The notes beneath the pieces are model-generated. The model was not told the origin of the DNA. It searched no databases and saw only the letters and a program-made list of their open reading frames with translations. The position numbers and the translations under genes are program-made. A DNA stretch of 64,000 nt from Streptomyces sp. NL15-2K (GTDB taxonomy: Bacteria; Actinomycetota; Actinomycetes; Streptomycetales; Streptomycetaceae): NCBI RefSeq assembly GCF_030551255.1, contig NZ_CP130630.1, positions 3,949,501-4,013,500 of the forward strand, written 5' to 3'. Below, piece after piece: positions 22,261 to 31,015 of the stretch (position 1 is its first letter; every line of letters starts with the position of its first letter).

Positions 22261-23724
22261 ATGCCGAAAGATGCACCGATGAACGGCGGTGCTCCGCCTG
22301 TCGAGGACCCGGAAGAGTCCGGCGGGAGGGTATCGGGGATGCAGGCCAAGCTTCACCGTTGGGCGGCGGCCGATCCTGGCCGCAGGTTCGACGACCTGTT
22401 CAACTTCGTGCACGACCCGATGACGCTGCGCTATGCGTTCTACCGGGTCGCGGGCAACAAGGGGGCCCGGACTGCGGGCATGGACGGCGTTACCGTCGCT
22501 CATGTTGAAGAGCAGATCGGTGTCCTCCGGTTCCTGGACGACGTGCGGACCAGTCTCAAGGATGGTTCGTTCCGGCCTCAGCCGGTGCGGGAACGCAAGA
22601 TCCCCAAGCCGGGTGGTTCCGGAAAGGTCCGCAGCCTAGGTATTCCGACGGTGGCGGACCGGGTTGTCCAGGCGGCGCTGAAGCTGGTGCTGGAACCCAT
22701 CTTCGAGGCCGACTTTGATCCGGTCTCCTACGGGTTCCGGCCCGAGCGGCGTGCTCACGACGCGATCGCCGAGATTCAGCTGTTCGGCTCCAAGGGTTAC
22801 CGCTGGGTGCTGGATGCTGACGTGGAAGCGGCCTTCGACAACGTTTCGCACTCTGCTCTCCTTGAGCGGATACGCAAGCGGGTCAAGGACAAGCGAGTCG
22901 TGGCCCTGGTGAAGGCGTTCCTCAAGGCCGGAGTTCTCACCGAACTCGGAGACCAGAGGGCCTCCGACGCCGGGACGCCGCAGGGAGGCATCCTGTCTCC
23001 GTTGCTGTTCAACATAGCCATGTCGGCGCTCGATGAGCGTCTGCAGGAGCCGTGGAAGGACGGCGGGACGATGGGAACCGCTGCCCGACGCGTCCGACGC
23101 CGGGCGAAGGGCCTGCCGAACTGGAAGGTCTCCCGCTACGCGGACGACCTTGTGGTGCTCGTGAATGGCTCCCGCGCCGACGTCGAGGACCTGAAGCATG
23201 AGGTCACTGAAGTGCTCGAACCACTCGGGTTACGGCTGTCACCAGCCAAGACCCGGATCGTGCACATGAGTGAAGCGTTCGACTTCCTTGGGTTCCGCAT
23301 CCAGTGGAAACGCAAGCGAGGAACGGACAAGTGGTACGTCTACACGTTCATCGCGGACCGGCCCATCCGGTCGCTGAAGGACAGGATTCGTGCCCTGACA
23401 CGCAGGAAGTCGCAGCAGAACCCCAGAGAGGTGCTGGCCAGACTCAATCTGATCATGCACGGCTGGGCCAACTACTTCAGGCATGCAGTCTGCAAACACA
23501 CCCTGAGCAACCTGGCGAATTTCGTCTGGTGGCGGGTGGTCAAGTGGATGCAGACCCTGCATCGCTGGAGGTGGAAGGACGTCCGCCGCTGGCTGAAGGC
23601 ACCCAATGGGAGCTGGAAGCCGATCTCGGTGGACGGGGTCGAGTTGTTCGATATGGCAGCGGTGCCGGTTACCCGCTACCGCTACCGGGGCAGCAAGATT
23701 CCCAATCCTTGGGTCCCTGCATAA
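22261..23724 (+). CDS. ltrA: Group II intron reverse transcriptase/maturase
   Basis: A 487-residue intron-encoded protein. RT domain residues 50-310 contain 'AGMDGVT', 'RSLGIPTVADRVVQAAL', 'FRPERRAHDAI', 'GTPQGGILSPLLFNI' and the catalytic 'YADD'. A maturase X domain follows ('NLIMHGWANYFRHAV'). No HNH endonuclease domain is seen, so mobility would rely on replication forks or single-stranded targets. ATG at 22261 has gggaaggaggctgta upstream (strong Shine-Dalgarno). The active-site residues are intact, so the intron may still be functional. Confidence 0.92.
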   Translation: MPKDAPMNGGAPPVEDPEESGGRVSGMQAKLHRWAAADPGRRFDDLFNFVHDPMTLRYAFYRVAGNKGARTAGMDGVTVAHVEEQIGVLRFLDDVRTSLKDGSFRPQPVRERKIPKPGGSGKVRSLGIPTVADRVVQAALKLVLEPIFEADFDPVSYGFRPERRAHDAIAEIQLFGSKGYRWVLDADVEAAFDNVSHSALLERIRKRVKDKRVVALVKAFLKAGVLTELGDQRASDAGTPQGGILSPLLFNIAMSALDERLQEPWKDGGTMGTAARRVRRRAKGLPNWKVSRYADDLVVLVNGSRADVEDLKHEVTEVLEPLGLRLSPAKTRIVHMSEAFDFLGFRIQWKRKRGTDKWYVYTFIADRPIRSLKDRIRALTRRKSQQNPREVLARLNLIMHGWANYFRHAVCKHTLSNLANFVWWRVVKWMQTLHRWRWKDVRRWLKAPNGSWKPISVDGVELFDMAAVPVTRYRYRGSKIPNPWVPA

Positions 23725-23750
23725 CCACGCGGAACGGCAGAGACCGTGGA

Positions 23751-23784
23751 GAGCCCGTTGCGTCGTGAGGCGCACGGCGGGTTC
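23751..23784 (+). ncRNA. Group II intron domain V
   Basis: A 34-nt hairpin: lower stem gagcccgt/gcgggttc, two-base bulge (cg), upper stem tgcgtc/ggcgca and a GUGA tetraloop. It begins 27 nt after the maturase stop. This is the catalytic core of group II introns. Confidence 0.85.
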
Positions 23785-23895
23785 GGCGAGCGGTCTGGGG
23801 AGACGGACCGAGAGCAATCCCGGCACCGCGCCCCAGGCCGACTCAACCCGGGCCCGAGGGGTGCCGTTGGAGACGCTGATGAGTGCCTCTGTGTG

Positions 23896-24936
23896 TCAAG
23901 CGGTCGGAGCCAGAGTCGTGTGGCGGTCGCGTTTGAGTGTGCGGTAGACGACGTTCGACAGGCGTCGTTTGAGGGCCCTGCGGGCCTCTGCAGGCGTCTT
24001 GCCTTCGGCGATTTTCCGCAGGTAGTAGTCCTGGCCTCGGCCGCCGTCGCGGATCTGGCAGACCGCGATGATGTGCAGCACGGAGTTCAGCGCGCGGTTG
24101 CCTCCGGTGTTGAGGCGGTGGCGGGTGTTCTTGCCGCTGGACGCGTCCAGGGGCGCGGTGCCGGTGTAGCTGGCGAAGTGGTGCTCGGTGGGGAAACGTG
24201 TGACGTCGCCGACGTGTCCAAGGAGCTTGGCGGCGAGCACGGTGCCCAAGCCGGGCAGAGCGGTCAGCGCGGTGCGGGCGGCGGCCAGAGCGTCACGCAT
24301 CTGGGCCTCGTTGTCGCGGACCTGGCGGTCGACGCGCCGCAGGTCGACAAGGAGATCCCGGGCGAGGTCGCGGCGGCAGCAGTCGGTGGCGGTGGCTGGA
24401 CGGATGCCCTTCATCAGGGCGGCAGCCTTCTCCGCGGACAGGCGGGTGGGGGCGCCGCCGGGCAGCAGGTCTCGCAGCACGGCGTGGAGGCGGTTGATGA
24501 TGCGGGTGCGTTCGTTGACCAGGTCATCGTGCCGCTCGGTCAGCAACCGCAGGATCGTCGACTGGTCTTCGGGCTCGACCTTGCGCAGGTCGTGTCGGAA
24601 GAGGGCGACCTGAGCGACGTGCAGGGCGTCGGCCGCATCAGTCTTGCGGTCCCCGCCGGTGGCCAGGAGCCGGGCCCGGGCGGAAAGGGTGGAGGGCACG
24701 TCCACCACGTGCTCGCCGGCTGCGGCGAGCTGCTGGGCGAGGCTGCGGCCGAGTCCTTTGGCGCCTTCGACGGCGAAGCGGCGCTCGGGCCACCGCTCGC
24801 ACCAGCGCGTCAGCTGCCGGACGGTCCCTGCGTTGACGACGAAGCGGCGCTGGGCGAGCTGGTGTCCTGCGGCGTCGACGGCGACGGCGGTGTGGGAGGA
24901 CTTGTGGGGGTCGATACCGATAGTGATCACGTGCAC
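23896..24936 (-). CDS. IS110-family transposase (DEDD recombinase)
   Basis: A 346-residue protein. The N-terminal DEDD RuvC-like domain starts 'IGIDPHKSSHTAVAVD' and contains 'KTDAADALHVAQ'. The C-terminal transposase_20 domain carries 'LPGLGTVLAAKLLGHVGDVTRF' and the Ser region 'YTGTAPLDASSGKNTRHRLN'. IS110 elements have no terminal inverted repeats and use a bridge RNA from a non-coding end. Its 5' side faces the second transposase. Apparently intact. Confidence 0.92.
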   Translation of the reverse strand: MHVITIGIDPHKSSHTAVAVDAAGHQLAQRRFVVNAGTVRQLTRWCERWPERRFAVEGAKGLGRSLAQQLAAAGEHVVDVPSTLSARARLLATGGDRKTDAADALHVAQVALFRHDLRKVEPEDQSTILRLLTERHDDLVNERTRIINRLHAVLRDLLPGGAPTRLSAEKAAALMKGIRPATATDCCRRDLARDLLVDLRRVDRQVRDNEAQMRDALAAARTALTALPGLGTVLAAKLLGHVGDVTRFPTEHHFASYTGTAPLDASSGKNTRHRLNTGGNRALNSVLHIIAVCQIRDGGRGQDYYLRKIAEGKTPAEARRALKRRLSNVVYRTLKRDRHTTLAPTA

Positions 24937-25295
24937 CTTGCCCAGGTCGAGTGGGATGGGACGGGTGCGGTGGGCACTCTGACTTGAAGTCTCAGCGTCG
25001 ATTGGTCACGCCTCTGTCGAGCCACACCGCGCGGGTGCCGACCGGCGGCGGCAAACTCATCATGAGCCAGCCCGAGTTGGGGCGGCATGAGGTCACGCGA
25101 GCCCGTGCCGGTCGGCACCCTGGACGCTACGGCTGCAGACCGCGCGTCTGGGTCTGATTCAACAAGTCAGAGGTCCGACTACCGCCTGGCCGAGCGCAAC
25201 GCCCGGCCGCGTACGGGCGGCAGGTCTGCATAACGTGGATGCGCGCACGACGCCAACGCCCAGGCCAGCACCGCACCGAAGCAGTTGGGAGCACG
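24937..25295. ncRNA. Facing non-coding ends of two IS110-type elements; candidate bridge RNA
   Basis: A 359-bp non-coding stretch lies between divergent transposase genes. A perfect 14-bp inverted repeat (gggtgccgaccggc at 25033-25046, its complement at 25107-25120) encloses a 60-nt loop region. IS110 enzymes use a structured RNA made from the non-coding region adjoining the transposase. Which strand and which element it belongs to cannot be decided by eye. Confidence 0.45.
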
Positions 25296-26504
25296 ATGTT
25301 CGACATCGGCGACGTGGGCGTCTTCCTCGGCCTGGACGTCGGCAAGACCGCTCACCACGGTCACGGACTCACCCCGGCCGGCAAGAAGGTCTTCGACAAG
25401 CAGCTGCCCAACAGCGAGCCCAAGCTGCGGGCCGTCTTCGACAAGCTGGCCGCGAAGTTCGGCACCGTGCTCGTCATCGTCGACCAGCCCGCCTCCATCG
25501 GCGCCCTCCCGCTCACCGTCGCCCGCGACGCCGGCTGCAAGGTCGCCTACCTGCCCGGACTCGCCATGCGCCGGATCGCCGATCTCTACCCGGGCGAGGC
25601 GAAGACCGACTCCAAGGACGCCGCGGTCATCGCCGACGCAGCCCGCACGATGCCGCACACGCTGCGCTCGCTGGAGCTCACCGACGAAATCACCGCCGAA
25701 CTGACCGTGCTGGTCGGCTTCGACCAGGACCTCGCCGCCGAGGCCACCCGCACCTCCAACCGGATACGCGGCCTGCTCACCCAGTTCCACCCCAGCCTGG
25801 AGCGCGTCATCGGCCCCCGCCTGGACCACCCAGCCGTCACCTGGCTGCTGGAACGCTACGGCTCCCCGGCCGCCCTGCGGAAAGCCGGCCGCCGCAGACT
25901 CGTCGAGGTGATCAGACCCAAGGCCCCGCGCATGGCCGCCCGGCTGATCGACGAGATCTTCGACGCGCTCGACGAACAAACCGTCGTCGTTCCCGGGACG
26001 GGCACCCTTGACGTCGTCATCCCGTCCCTGGCCCGCTCCCTGGCCGCCGTCCACGAACAGCGCCGGGCTCTGGAAGCCCAGATCAAAGCCCTGTTGGAGG
26101 AGCACCCTCTTTCCCAGGTCCTGACCTCGATGCCGGGGGTCGCGGTCAGGACCGCCGCCGTGCTGCTGATCACCGTCGGCGACGGCACCAGCTTCCCCAC
26201 CGCCGCCCACCTCGCCTCCTACGCCGGACTCGCCCCGACAACGAAGTCCTCGGGGACCTCGATCCACGGCGAACACGCACCCAGAGGCGGAAACCGGCAG
26301 CTCAAACGGGCCATGTTCCTCTCGGCCTTCGCCGCCCTGCACGATCCCGCCTCCCGCACCTACTACGACAAATGCCGGGCCCGGGGAAAGACCCACACCC
26401 AGGCCCTCTTCCGCCTCGCCCGCCACCGCATCAGCGTCCTCTTCGCCATGCTCCGCGACGGCACCTTCTACGAATCACGCGAACCCGAAGCAGCCGTCGC
26501 ATGA
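25296..26504 (+). CDS. IS110-family transposase, second type
   Basis: A 402-residue DEDD transposase beginning 'MFDIGDVGVFLGLDVGKTAHHGHG', with 'KTDSKDAAVIADAAR' and a C-terminal transposase_20 domain ('LTSMPGVAVRTAAVLLITVGDG', 'YAGLAPTTKSSGTSI'). Sequence is clearly different from the neighbouring IS110 transposase, so it is a separate element. ATG at 25296 is chosen because tgggag lies upstream and the N-terminus matches the family. Apparently intact. Confidence 0.9.
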   Translation: MFDIGDVGVFLGLDVGKTAHHGHGLTPAGKKVFDKQLPNSEPKLRAVFDKLAAKFGTVLVIVDQPASIGALPLTVARDAGCKVAYLPGLAMRRIADLYPGEAKTDSKDAAVIADAARTMPHTLRSLELTDEITAELTVLVGFDQDLAAEATRTSNRIRGLLTQFHPSLERVIGPRLDHPAVTWLLERYGSPAALRKAGRRRLVEVIRPKAPRMAARLIDEIFDALDEQTVVVPGTGTLDVVIPSLARSLAAVHEQRRALEAQIKALLEEHPLSQVLTSMPGVAVRTAAVLLITVGDGTSFPTAAHLASYAGLAPTTKSSGTSIHGEHAPRGGNRQLKRAMFLSAFAALHDPASRTYYDKCRARGKTHTQALFRLARHRISVLFAMLRDGTFYESREPEAAVA

Positions 26505-26508
26505 CCGC

Positions 26509-27005
26509 TCAGGCTTGACGAAGGACATAGAGGCACCCCCCCCCGAGTTCTCCGGCGAGGGCTGCCCCGGCGAAGTGTGCGATCGCGCTGGCAACGGTGA
26601 CCGGTGCGGCAAGGAGGCCGGAGAGGGGGCCGATGGGGGCACCTCCCGCTCGAGCGGAGCCGAGAGTGGGGGGTGCCCCAGCGGTCCGTGACGGCGGTGG
26701 CCTGGAGAAGGGTGAGGTTGCCGCGGACCATGCCCGCCGCGATGGCCAGGAGGAGAAGTAGGGGACGGGCCCGGTGTGAGCGCGAGGGCCGCGGTGGTGG
26801 CACCGCCCGCGACGATCAACGTGACCGTGCGGGTGGTAACTCCACCGCGCCGGTGTGTCGGGCCAGGGCCGCATAGAGGGTGCGGCCCAGGGGCTGGCCC
26901 GCACCGCCCAGGCCGAGGGCCCACGCTGCTGCGGTCGGGCTCGCGCCACGTTCGGTCACCAGGGGGACCAGGGCGATGACGACGGCGTACATCGCGAAGC
27001 CGTTG
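26509..27005 (-). pseudogene. Decayed major facilitator superfamily transporter
   Basis: Hydrophobic fragments of one transporter occur in three frames on this strand: 'MYAVVIALVPLVTERGASP', then 'LLLLAIAAGMVRGNLTLLQA' and 'GLLAAPVTVASAIAHFAGAA'. At least two frameshifts and a C run at about 26534 disrupt it. The 3' end abuts the IS110-type element. Confidence 0.6.
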
Positions 27006-27271
27006 AGACTTCGCTGGTCCGGTGGCCCTGTGGCCGGGGTGCCGGTGGCCAGGGAGCTCGGAGTGCGAGCGCGTGGGCGGGGATGGTGACGGCGGCGAGG
27101 ATCGCCGCGAGAATCCGGTGCCCCCGCCGAACGCGGGACCTCGCCCTCTCAGTCGTCCTCTCACCGTAAGTCGTGCGTTGCCGCACCGGCTGCGCCTGCC
27201 TGCGGTGCCGGACTCGTTGCCTCTCGGTAAAGTGCCTGCTCACGAGCATGCCTGGGGGCCTCGGAGCGGCG
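27006..27271. other. Intergenic region, no gene recognised
   Basis: 266 bp without a convincing gene. It lies between the MFS remnant and the conserved leader of the next gene. Some of it may be the decayed 5' end of the transporter. Confidence 0.3.
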
Positions 27272-27379
27272 TAGAGTGAAGCGAACGGGAGTACTTCGCA
27301 CACCGGCCGCCACGTCGGTGTCGTTCCCGGCGAGAAACAACACCGACCTCCAGGAGGAGGCCGGAGACAGGTCCGCGTC
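27272..27379 (+). promoter_or_regulatory. Conserved leader, copy A (upstream of DUF5994 gene)
   Basis: TAGAGT (27272-27277) fits a -10 box. Downstream come cttcgcacaccgg, a small stem caccg/cggtg, tcgttcccggcgagaaac, a second stem (cctcc/ggagg) and ccggagacaggtccgcgtc just before ATG. The same order of elements precedes the two other DUF5994-type copies at 30160 and 33007. Confidence 0.7.
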
Positions 27380-27976
27380 ATGACCGCGACCATCGAACCA
27401 ACGATCATCAAAGAGCGCCTGCCTTCGGCGTCGGCCAGGCTGTCCCTGGCCCCGACCGGCTCGGTTCCAGCTCTCCTGGACGGCGCCTGGTGGCCCCGCT
27501 CCCGTGACCTCCTCCGGGAGATCCCCACTCTGACGAACGCGCTGGACGCGTGCTGGGGCCGGATCACCCACGTCACTGTGAACCCGGCCCACTGGCCCGT
27601 CATCCCGCGCAAGGTCCCCGTCACGGGGCACACGGTGCATGTCGGCTGGTTCGCCGACGAGCAGGACCCGAACAAAGTGATCCTCCTCTCCTACACGGTG
27701 GGCCGCCTGGACCTGCTGGTGATCCCTCCGGAGACGGGGCCGGCCGCCGCCGCCCGGCTGATGGCAGCAGCAACCGTTCCAGGAGGTATTCACACCGCCA
27801 GCGGTCTGATGGCCGACGAGGCCATCGGCCACGCCGCGGCGGAGGCTCGGAGCCGGGAGGAGGAATGGGAGACCGACGGCGGAGCCAGCCGCTTCGGCGA
27901 CCGGAGCCGCGATCGGGATCTTGACTTCCGCCCTGAGGAGGTGAGGACGTGGAGACAGCCGTCACCGTCGCCGTGA
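27380..27976 (+). CDS. DUF5994 family protein
   Basis: A 198-residue soluble protein with the family core 'LLDGAWWPRSRDLLREIPTL', then 'WGRITHVTVNPAHWPVIPRK', 'HVGWFADEQDPNKVILLSYT' and 'DLLVIPPETGPAAAARLMAA'. Function is unknown; in actinomycetes the family clusters with stress and ANTAR genes. It overlaps the following small membrane-protein gene. A near-complete paralogous pair lies at 33007/33623, so this two-gene module was duplicated within the island. Confidence 0.85.
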   Translation: MTATIEPTIIKERLPSASARLSLAPTGSVPALLDGAWWPRSRDLLREIPTLTNALDACWGRITHVTVNPAHWPVIPRKVPVTGHTVHVGWFADEQDPNKVILLSYTVGRLDLLVIPPETGPAAAARLMAAATVPGGIHTASGLMADEAIGHAAAEARSREEEWETDGGASRFGDRSRDRDLDFRPEEVRTWRQPSPSP

Positions 27977-28173
27977 TCATCTTCGTGATCATCGCGGGAG
28001 TGTTCCTGATCCACCGGCTCAACGCGCAGCATGACGAAAGGATCGGGGCGTTCCGCTACAGCGACGCCCTACCGGGAATCGGTCGGCGGGCCCGTAAGAG
28101 CTCACGGGCGACCGCACCGAAGGCTCCTCCTGCCGACGCCACACGCCGTGAGTATCGAGAGGGGAGCCGCTGA
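27949..28173 (+). CDS. Small single-pass membrane protein (partner of DUF5994)
   Basis: A 74-residue protein: one N-terminal membrane helix ('VAVIIFVIIAGVFLIHRLNA') then a polar tail ('RIGAFRYSDALPGIGRRARK'). GTG at 27949 follows gaggaggtgaggac and overlaps the DUF5994 gene by 28 bp. The motif IHRLN.QH..RI..(F/H)RYS..LP is shared with the protein at 33623, which also follows a DUF5994 gene. Confidence 0.75.
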   Translation: METAVTVAVIIFVIIAGVFLIHRLNAQHDERIGAFRYSDALPGIGRRARKSSRATAPKAPPADATRREYREGSR

Positions 28174-28667
28174 TGACGCAGACCTGCTTCCAGCCGGGGT
28201 GGGTGTGGGGCGACGGCCGTCGCACCCACCGACACGTCGCCCCTGATGCACGTAGTCCTGTATGAGCAACGGGTCACCACGAACTCCCGGAACTGCCGTC
28301 GGCCGGGCACGCGGAGGTTCGTATCGTCGCCGCGGACCCGGAGGCGACTCGCCATGTCGCGGAGCTTCTCCGCCGTTGTTTCGCCGCCACCGAAGCGCGC
28401 AGCTACCCCGCGGACGCTGACGGCGGAACACGCCTCCACCTCACCGTGGACACCACGCGCATGGCGGAGCCGGTGCGCTCCTGGCTGATGACCAGCCAGT
28501 CCTCCCGGGACGATCACACACAGCCGGACGAAATCCGAGGAGACGACACTCAGCGGGGGAAGGTGGATACCGCCCCGGACGTCCGGGTTTCCGTCAGTGC
28601 CGGCACGAGAGGCAGGCGACCATGGCGACACTGCACGAGCGGCAGCACTACCGCGAGGCGATCATGA
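28173..28667 (+). pseudogene. Hypothetical gene broken by an in-frame TGA
   Basis: ATG at 28173 (ggggag upstream, overlapping the preceding stop) opens 30 codons ending at TGA 28263. The same frame then continues without stop as 'AEVRIVAADPEATRHVAELL' and 'GTRLHLTVDTTRMAEPVRSW', which reads like genuine protein. The 3' part overlaps the next gene. No family is recognised. It could instead be two unrelated short frames. Confidence 0.4.
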
Positions 28668-28894
28668 AGAACCTTTACGAGGCCATGGAAGGCAATCGCC
28701 TCCTCGGCCTCACCGGGGCGCAGCTGCGCGAGGACCTCTCCATGCCCGAGGAGGACCTGGCCGCCGCCTGCACGTACTTGGCGGCCGAGGGACTGATCCA
28801 GGTCGACTGGGCGAGAGGAAACACACCCGCGATGGTCACACTGACGCACAAGGGGATCCAGTTCATGGAGACCGAGGAGAAGGACAGCGACTGA
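28622..28894 (+). CDS. Small winged-helix-like hypothetical protein
   Basis: A 90-residue, mostly helical protein: 'REAIMKNLYEAMEGNRLLGLTGAQLREDLSMPEEDLAAACTYLAAEGLIQVDW', ending in 'VTLTHKGIQFMETEEKDSD'. The helix pattern with 'YLAAEGLI.V' and 'VTLTHKG' resembles winged-helix domains. ATG at 28622 has gagaggcaggcg upstream. Role is unknown; DNA binding is inferred only from this pattern. Confidence 0.65.
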   Translation: MATLHERQHYREAIMKNLYEAMEGNRLLGLTGAQLREDLSMPEEDLAAACTYLAAEGLIQVDWARGNTPAMVTLTHKGIQFMETEEKDSD

Positions 28895-29096
28895 CACGGC
28901 ACGAGCCGCCCTCAGGGCTCCGGCCGGTCACGTGACAGCCACACCCTCCCATATGGCTGATATGACCGAAATGACGTCCCGGGCATACCCTGGTGAGTGG
29001 GTCCGCGCACTCTCACGTGCAACGACCCGGAAGGGCGGCCCCGGTGTGTATACGCCGGGGCCGTTGCGTCACCGGTACATGCCACCTGGAGAAGAC

Positions 29097-29150
29097 GTGA
29101 TCCACTCGGCCGATCTCCGCGAGTGACACAACTGCGTCGTCGTTGACCCG
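29097..29150 (+). pseudogene. 5' fragment of a PRC-barrel gene
   Basis: GTG at 29097 encodes 'VIHSADLRE' then TGA (TGG in the intact gene), followed by a matching 'VVVDP'. It aligns with the start of the PRC-barrel gene at 42009 ('MIHSADIREWRNRSVVDP'). No downstream homology remains. Confidence 0.65.
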
Positions 29151-29311
29151 ACCTGCCCCTCTGCGTGGGATACCACCGCCGCCTCTGGGCGCAATGCCCG
29201 ACATCGCTCACATGCCACTTGCCTGAGCGAGGTCGGGCACTCGCCGTTAGCGTGAAAGAAAAGGAAGGGGCACGACAGGCTGCCTGTGGCGTCGGAAAGT
29301 GGTGACCGAAG

Positions 29312-29801
29312 ATGACGGAAACCGGACTACCGAACCAGCCCGAGACCCCTCGCGCGGGATCATTGGGCGAGCGCGGCGGGAAGAGTGCGGGGGTGCCGCA
29401 CGGAAGCGATCCGGGGGCGCGCGGCCATACGACAATCGCCGACGGTGTGGTGGCGAAGATCGCCGGGCTGGCGGCCCCGGGATGTGCCGGGCGTCCATGC
29501 GATGGGCGGTGGGTTCGCCCGTGGCATGGGGGCCATGCGCGAACGTGTGCCCGGTGCCGGCGGGAAGTCCGTCACCAGCGGGGTGAAGGTCGAGGTCGGC
29601 GAGGTACGGACCGCGGTCGACCTGGAGCTCGTCGTCGAGTACGGCGTCTCCATCATCGAGGTCGCGGGCGACGTCAGAGAGAACGTGATCGCTGCCATCG
29701 AGCGGATGACCGGTCTGGAAGTTGTCGAGGTCAACATCGCGGTCGGCGATGTGCATCTGCTCGACGAGGACGAGGAACAACCAGAACGGCGGCTGGAGTA
29801 A
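29312..29801 (+). pseudogene. Asp23/Gls24-family envelope stress protein gene with +1 frameshift
   Basis: It would encode about 162 residues. The N-terminus ('GHTTIADGVVAKIAGLA') is in one frame. The rest ('VPGVHAMGGGFARGMGAM', 'VEYGVSIIEVAGDVRENVIA', 'MTGLEVVEVNIAVGDVHLLD') is in the next. The switch falls at the C run 29475-29478, where one extra C accounts for it. Asp23 proteins attach to the membrane and respond to envelope stress. A sequencing error is possible, but similar lesions occur elsewhere in the island. Confidence 0.78.
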
Positions 29802-29837
29802 TCGCTTGCCGGAGCCAAAGCGAGCGAGGAGCGCGCG

Positions 29838-30002
29838 ATGGGTACGGCCGCGGTTGGCCTGTTCACCGGGATGGCGCTGGGTTTCGCCGGACGGTTCGCC
29901 GACGGTGAGGGGAACTCGGCGACCTCTTCCACACCCGCGAGCACGGCAACCGGCGGCGGCGAGACCAGCCGGTCCTCAAAGGACGACCGCCGACAGAAGT
30001 GA
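29838..30002 (+). CDS. Small protein following Asp23 (possible membrane-protein remnant)
   Basis: A 54-residue ORF, 'MGTAAVGLFTGMALGFAGRF' then a Ser/Thr-rich polar tail. In related loci an Asp23 gene is often followed by a short membrane protein beginning similarly. Here the hydrophobic part ends early, so this may be a truncated version. Shine-Dalgarno gcgagga lies 6-12 bp upstream. Confidence 0.45.
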   Translation: MGTAAVGLFTGMALGFAGRFADGEGNSATSSTPASTATGGGETSRSSKDDRRQK

Positions 30003-30042
30003 GCCGACGTCCAGGAGCGGTCCGTTCGGCCTCTTCGGGAAG

Positions 30043-30159
30043 TAGCGTGAATGCATCGGGAGCATTTCGCACACCGGCTCCGATGCCGGTGTCGTTCCCA
30101 GTGAGCAAACGACACCGGGCAGCTGCGCTCGCGCAGAGGTCCGGAGACGGGTTCGCGTG
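30043..30159 (+). promoter_or_regulatory. Conserved leader, copy B
   Basis: TAGCGT at 30043, then atttcgcacaccggc and a 7-bp stem caccggc/gccggtg with loop tccgat. Next come tcgttcccagtgagcaaac, a second stem (ctgcg/cgcag) and ccggagacgggttcgcgtg before ATG 30160. Stem bases differ from copy A in compensatory fashion (caccg/cggtg extended by gc/gc). Confidence 0.7.
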
Positions 30160-30505
30160 ATGTCCGCGACCGCCTCTCCTCCCCCGCTACGGGCCGTTCC
30201 CTTCAGGACCCCGACCGCGCGCCTCGTGCTGAAACCGGTGAGTCCTTCACCAGGGCACGTCGAGCTGGACGGCGCTTGGTGGCCTCGGTCACGTGACCTT
30301 ACATCGCGGGCCGCTGGGACCTCCTGGTGATCCCCCCCCGGAGCCGGGCGCCCTCTCGGCTGCCCGGCCGATGGCGGCCGCGAGCGCGAACACCGGCCCG
30401 CCGACGACCGCGACCGCCCTCGTGGCGGCGGAACAGGCCGGCGAAACCTCCTCGTCGTGCGAGGCCACCACCGGCCGGCCAGGCCGACTGATGGTTGGGA
30501 TGTGA
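30160..30505 (+). pseudogene. Broken DUF5994 gene with internal deletion
   Basis: The N-terminus ('VELDGAWWPRSRDL') joins directly to sequence corresponding to the C-terminal third ('AGRWDLLVIPP', then 'MAAASANTG' and 'ALVAAEQAGETS' in another frame), ending '...LMVGM' like the copy at 33007. The central conserved block is deleted, and a C8 run at about 30340 shifts the frame. It retains the full conserved leader upstream. Confidence 0.75.
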
Positions 30506-30574
30506 CGGTCGTCGTCGCCGAACCTGGCCGTCGGTGCCCTGATGATTTCGCCGGGCAGTCCGTGGTGGGCCGGA

Positions 30575-30973
30575 TCAGTCGTGGCCACTTGCCGCGGCTG
30601 CCATGAGCGGTTCCGCGGCTTCCTCAGTCGTATCCGGAGGCACGACCAGCAGGTCCCAGCGCCCCCGGCCGGGGGCGAGCAGGACGATCGTGTGCGGGGC
30701 GGATGCCGCCACGGTCCTGCGCAGTCGTACGACCTGGTTGGAGACGAGCATCCGGCCGGGCACCGCGGACCATGTCGCCCCGTTGACGGTGACGCTGGTG
30801 ATGTGACCCCATGCGCGAGGCAACCCGGCGAGCAGCGACGGGAGTTCCGCGAGCAGGTCGTATGAGCGAGGCCACCACGCTCCGTCGATGGGCCGGGGCA
30901 TGCCGCTGCGGGATGCGAGACGCAGCCGGAGGAGGGGGTGGGAGGGGAGCGAGGACTGCAGTGCGGTGGTCAT
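30575..30973 (-). CDS. DUF5994-like protein, divergent short form
   Basis: A 132-residue protein with 'IDGAWWPRSYDLLAELPSLL', 'WGHITSVTVNGATWSAVPGR', 'TIVLLAPGRGRWDLLVVPPD' and 'LMAAAASGHD'. It has the DUF5994 core without the C-terminal extension, on the opposite strand and without the conserved leader. ATG 30973 is preferred (ggcaggag upstream) over 30988. Function is unknown. Confidence 0.8.
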   Translation of the reverse strand: MTTALQSSLPSHPLLRLRLASRSGMPRPIDGAWWPRSYDLLAELPSLLAGLPRAWGHITSVTVNGATWSAVPGRMLVSNQVVRLRRTVAASAPHTIVLLAPGRGRWDLLVVPPDTTEEAAEPLMAAAASGHD

Positions 30974-31015
30974 GAAGGCTCCTGCCAACTGCCTTAAGAG
31001 ATTGAGTGGTCGGTG

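Larger units (their letters stand above)
21670..23815 (+). mobile_element. Group II intron (boundaries approximate)
   Basis: A 590-nt structured-looking 5' region precedes a maturase ORF, and a canonical domain V follows it. GUGCG-type 5' ends occur at 21670 and 21693 and cannot be distinguished by eye. The 3' end should lie shortly after the domain VI hairpin near 23800-23820. Total about 2.1 kb, normal for a mobile bacterial group II intron. Confidence 0.7.
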
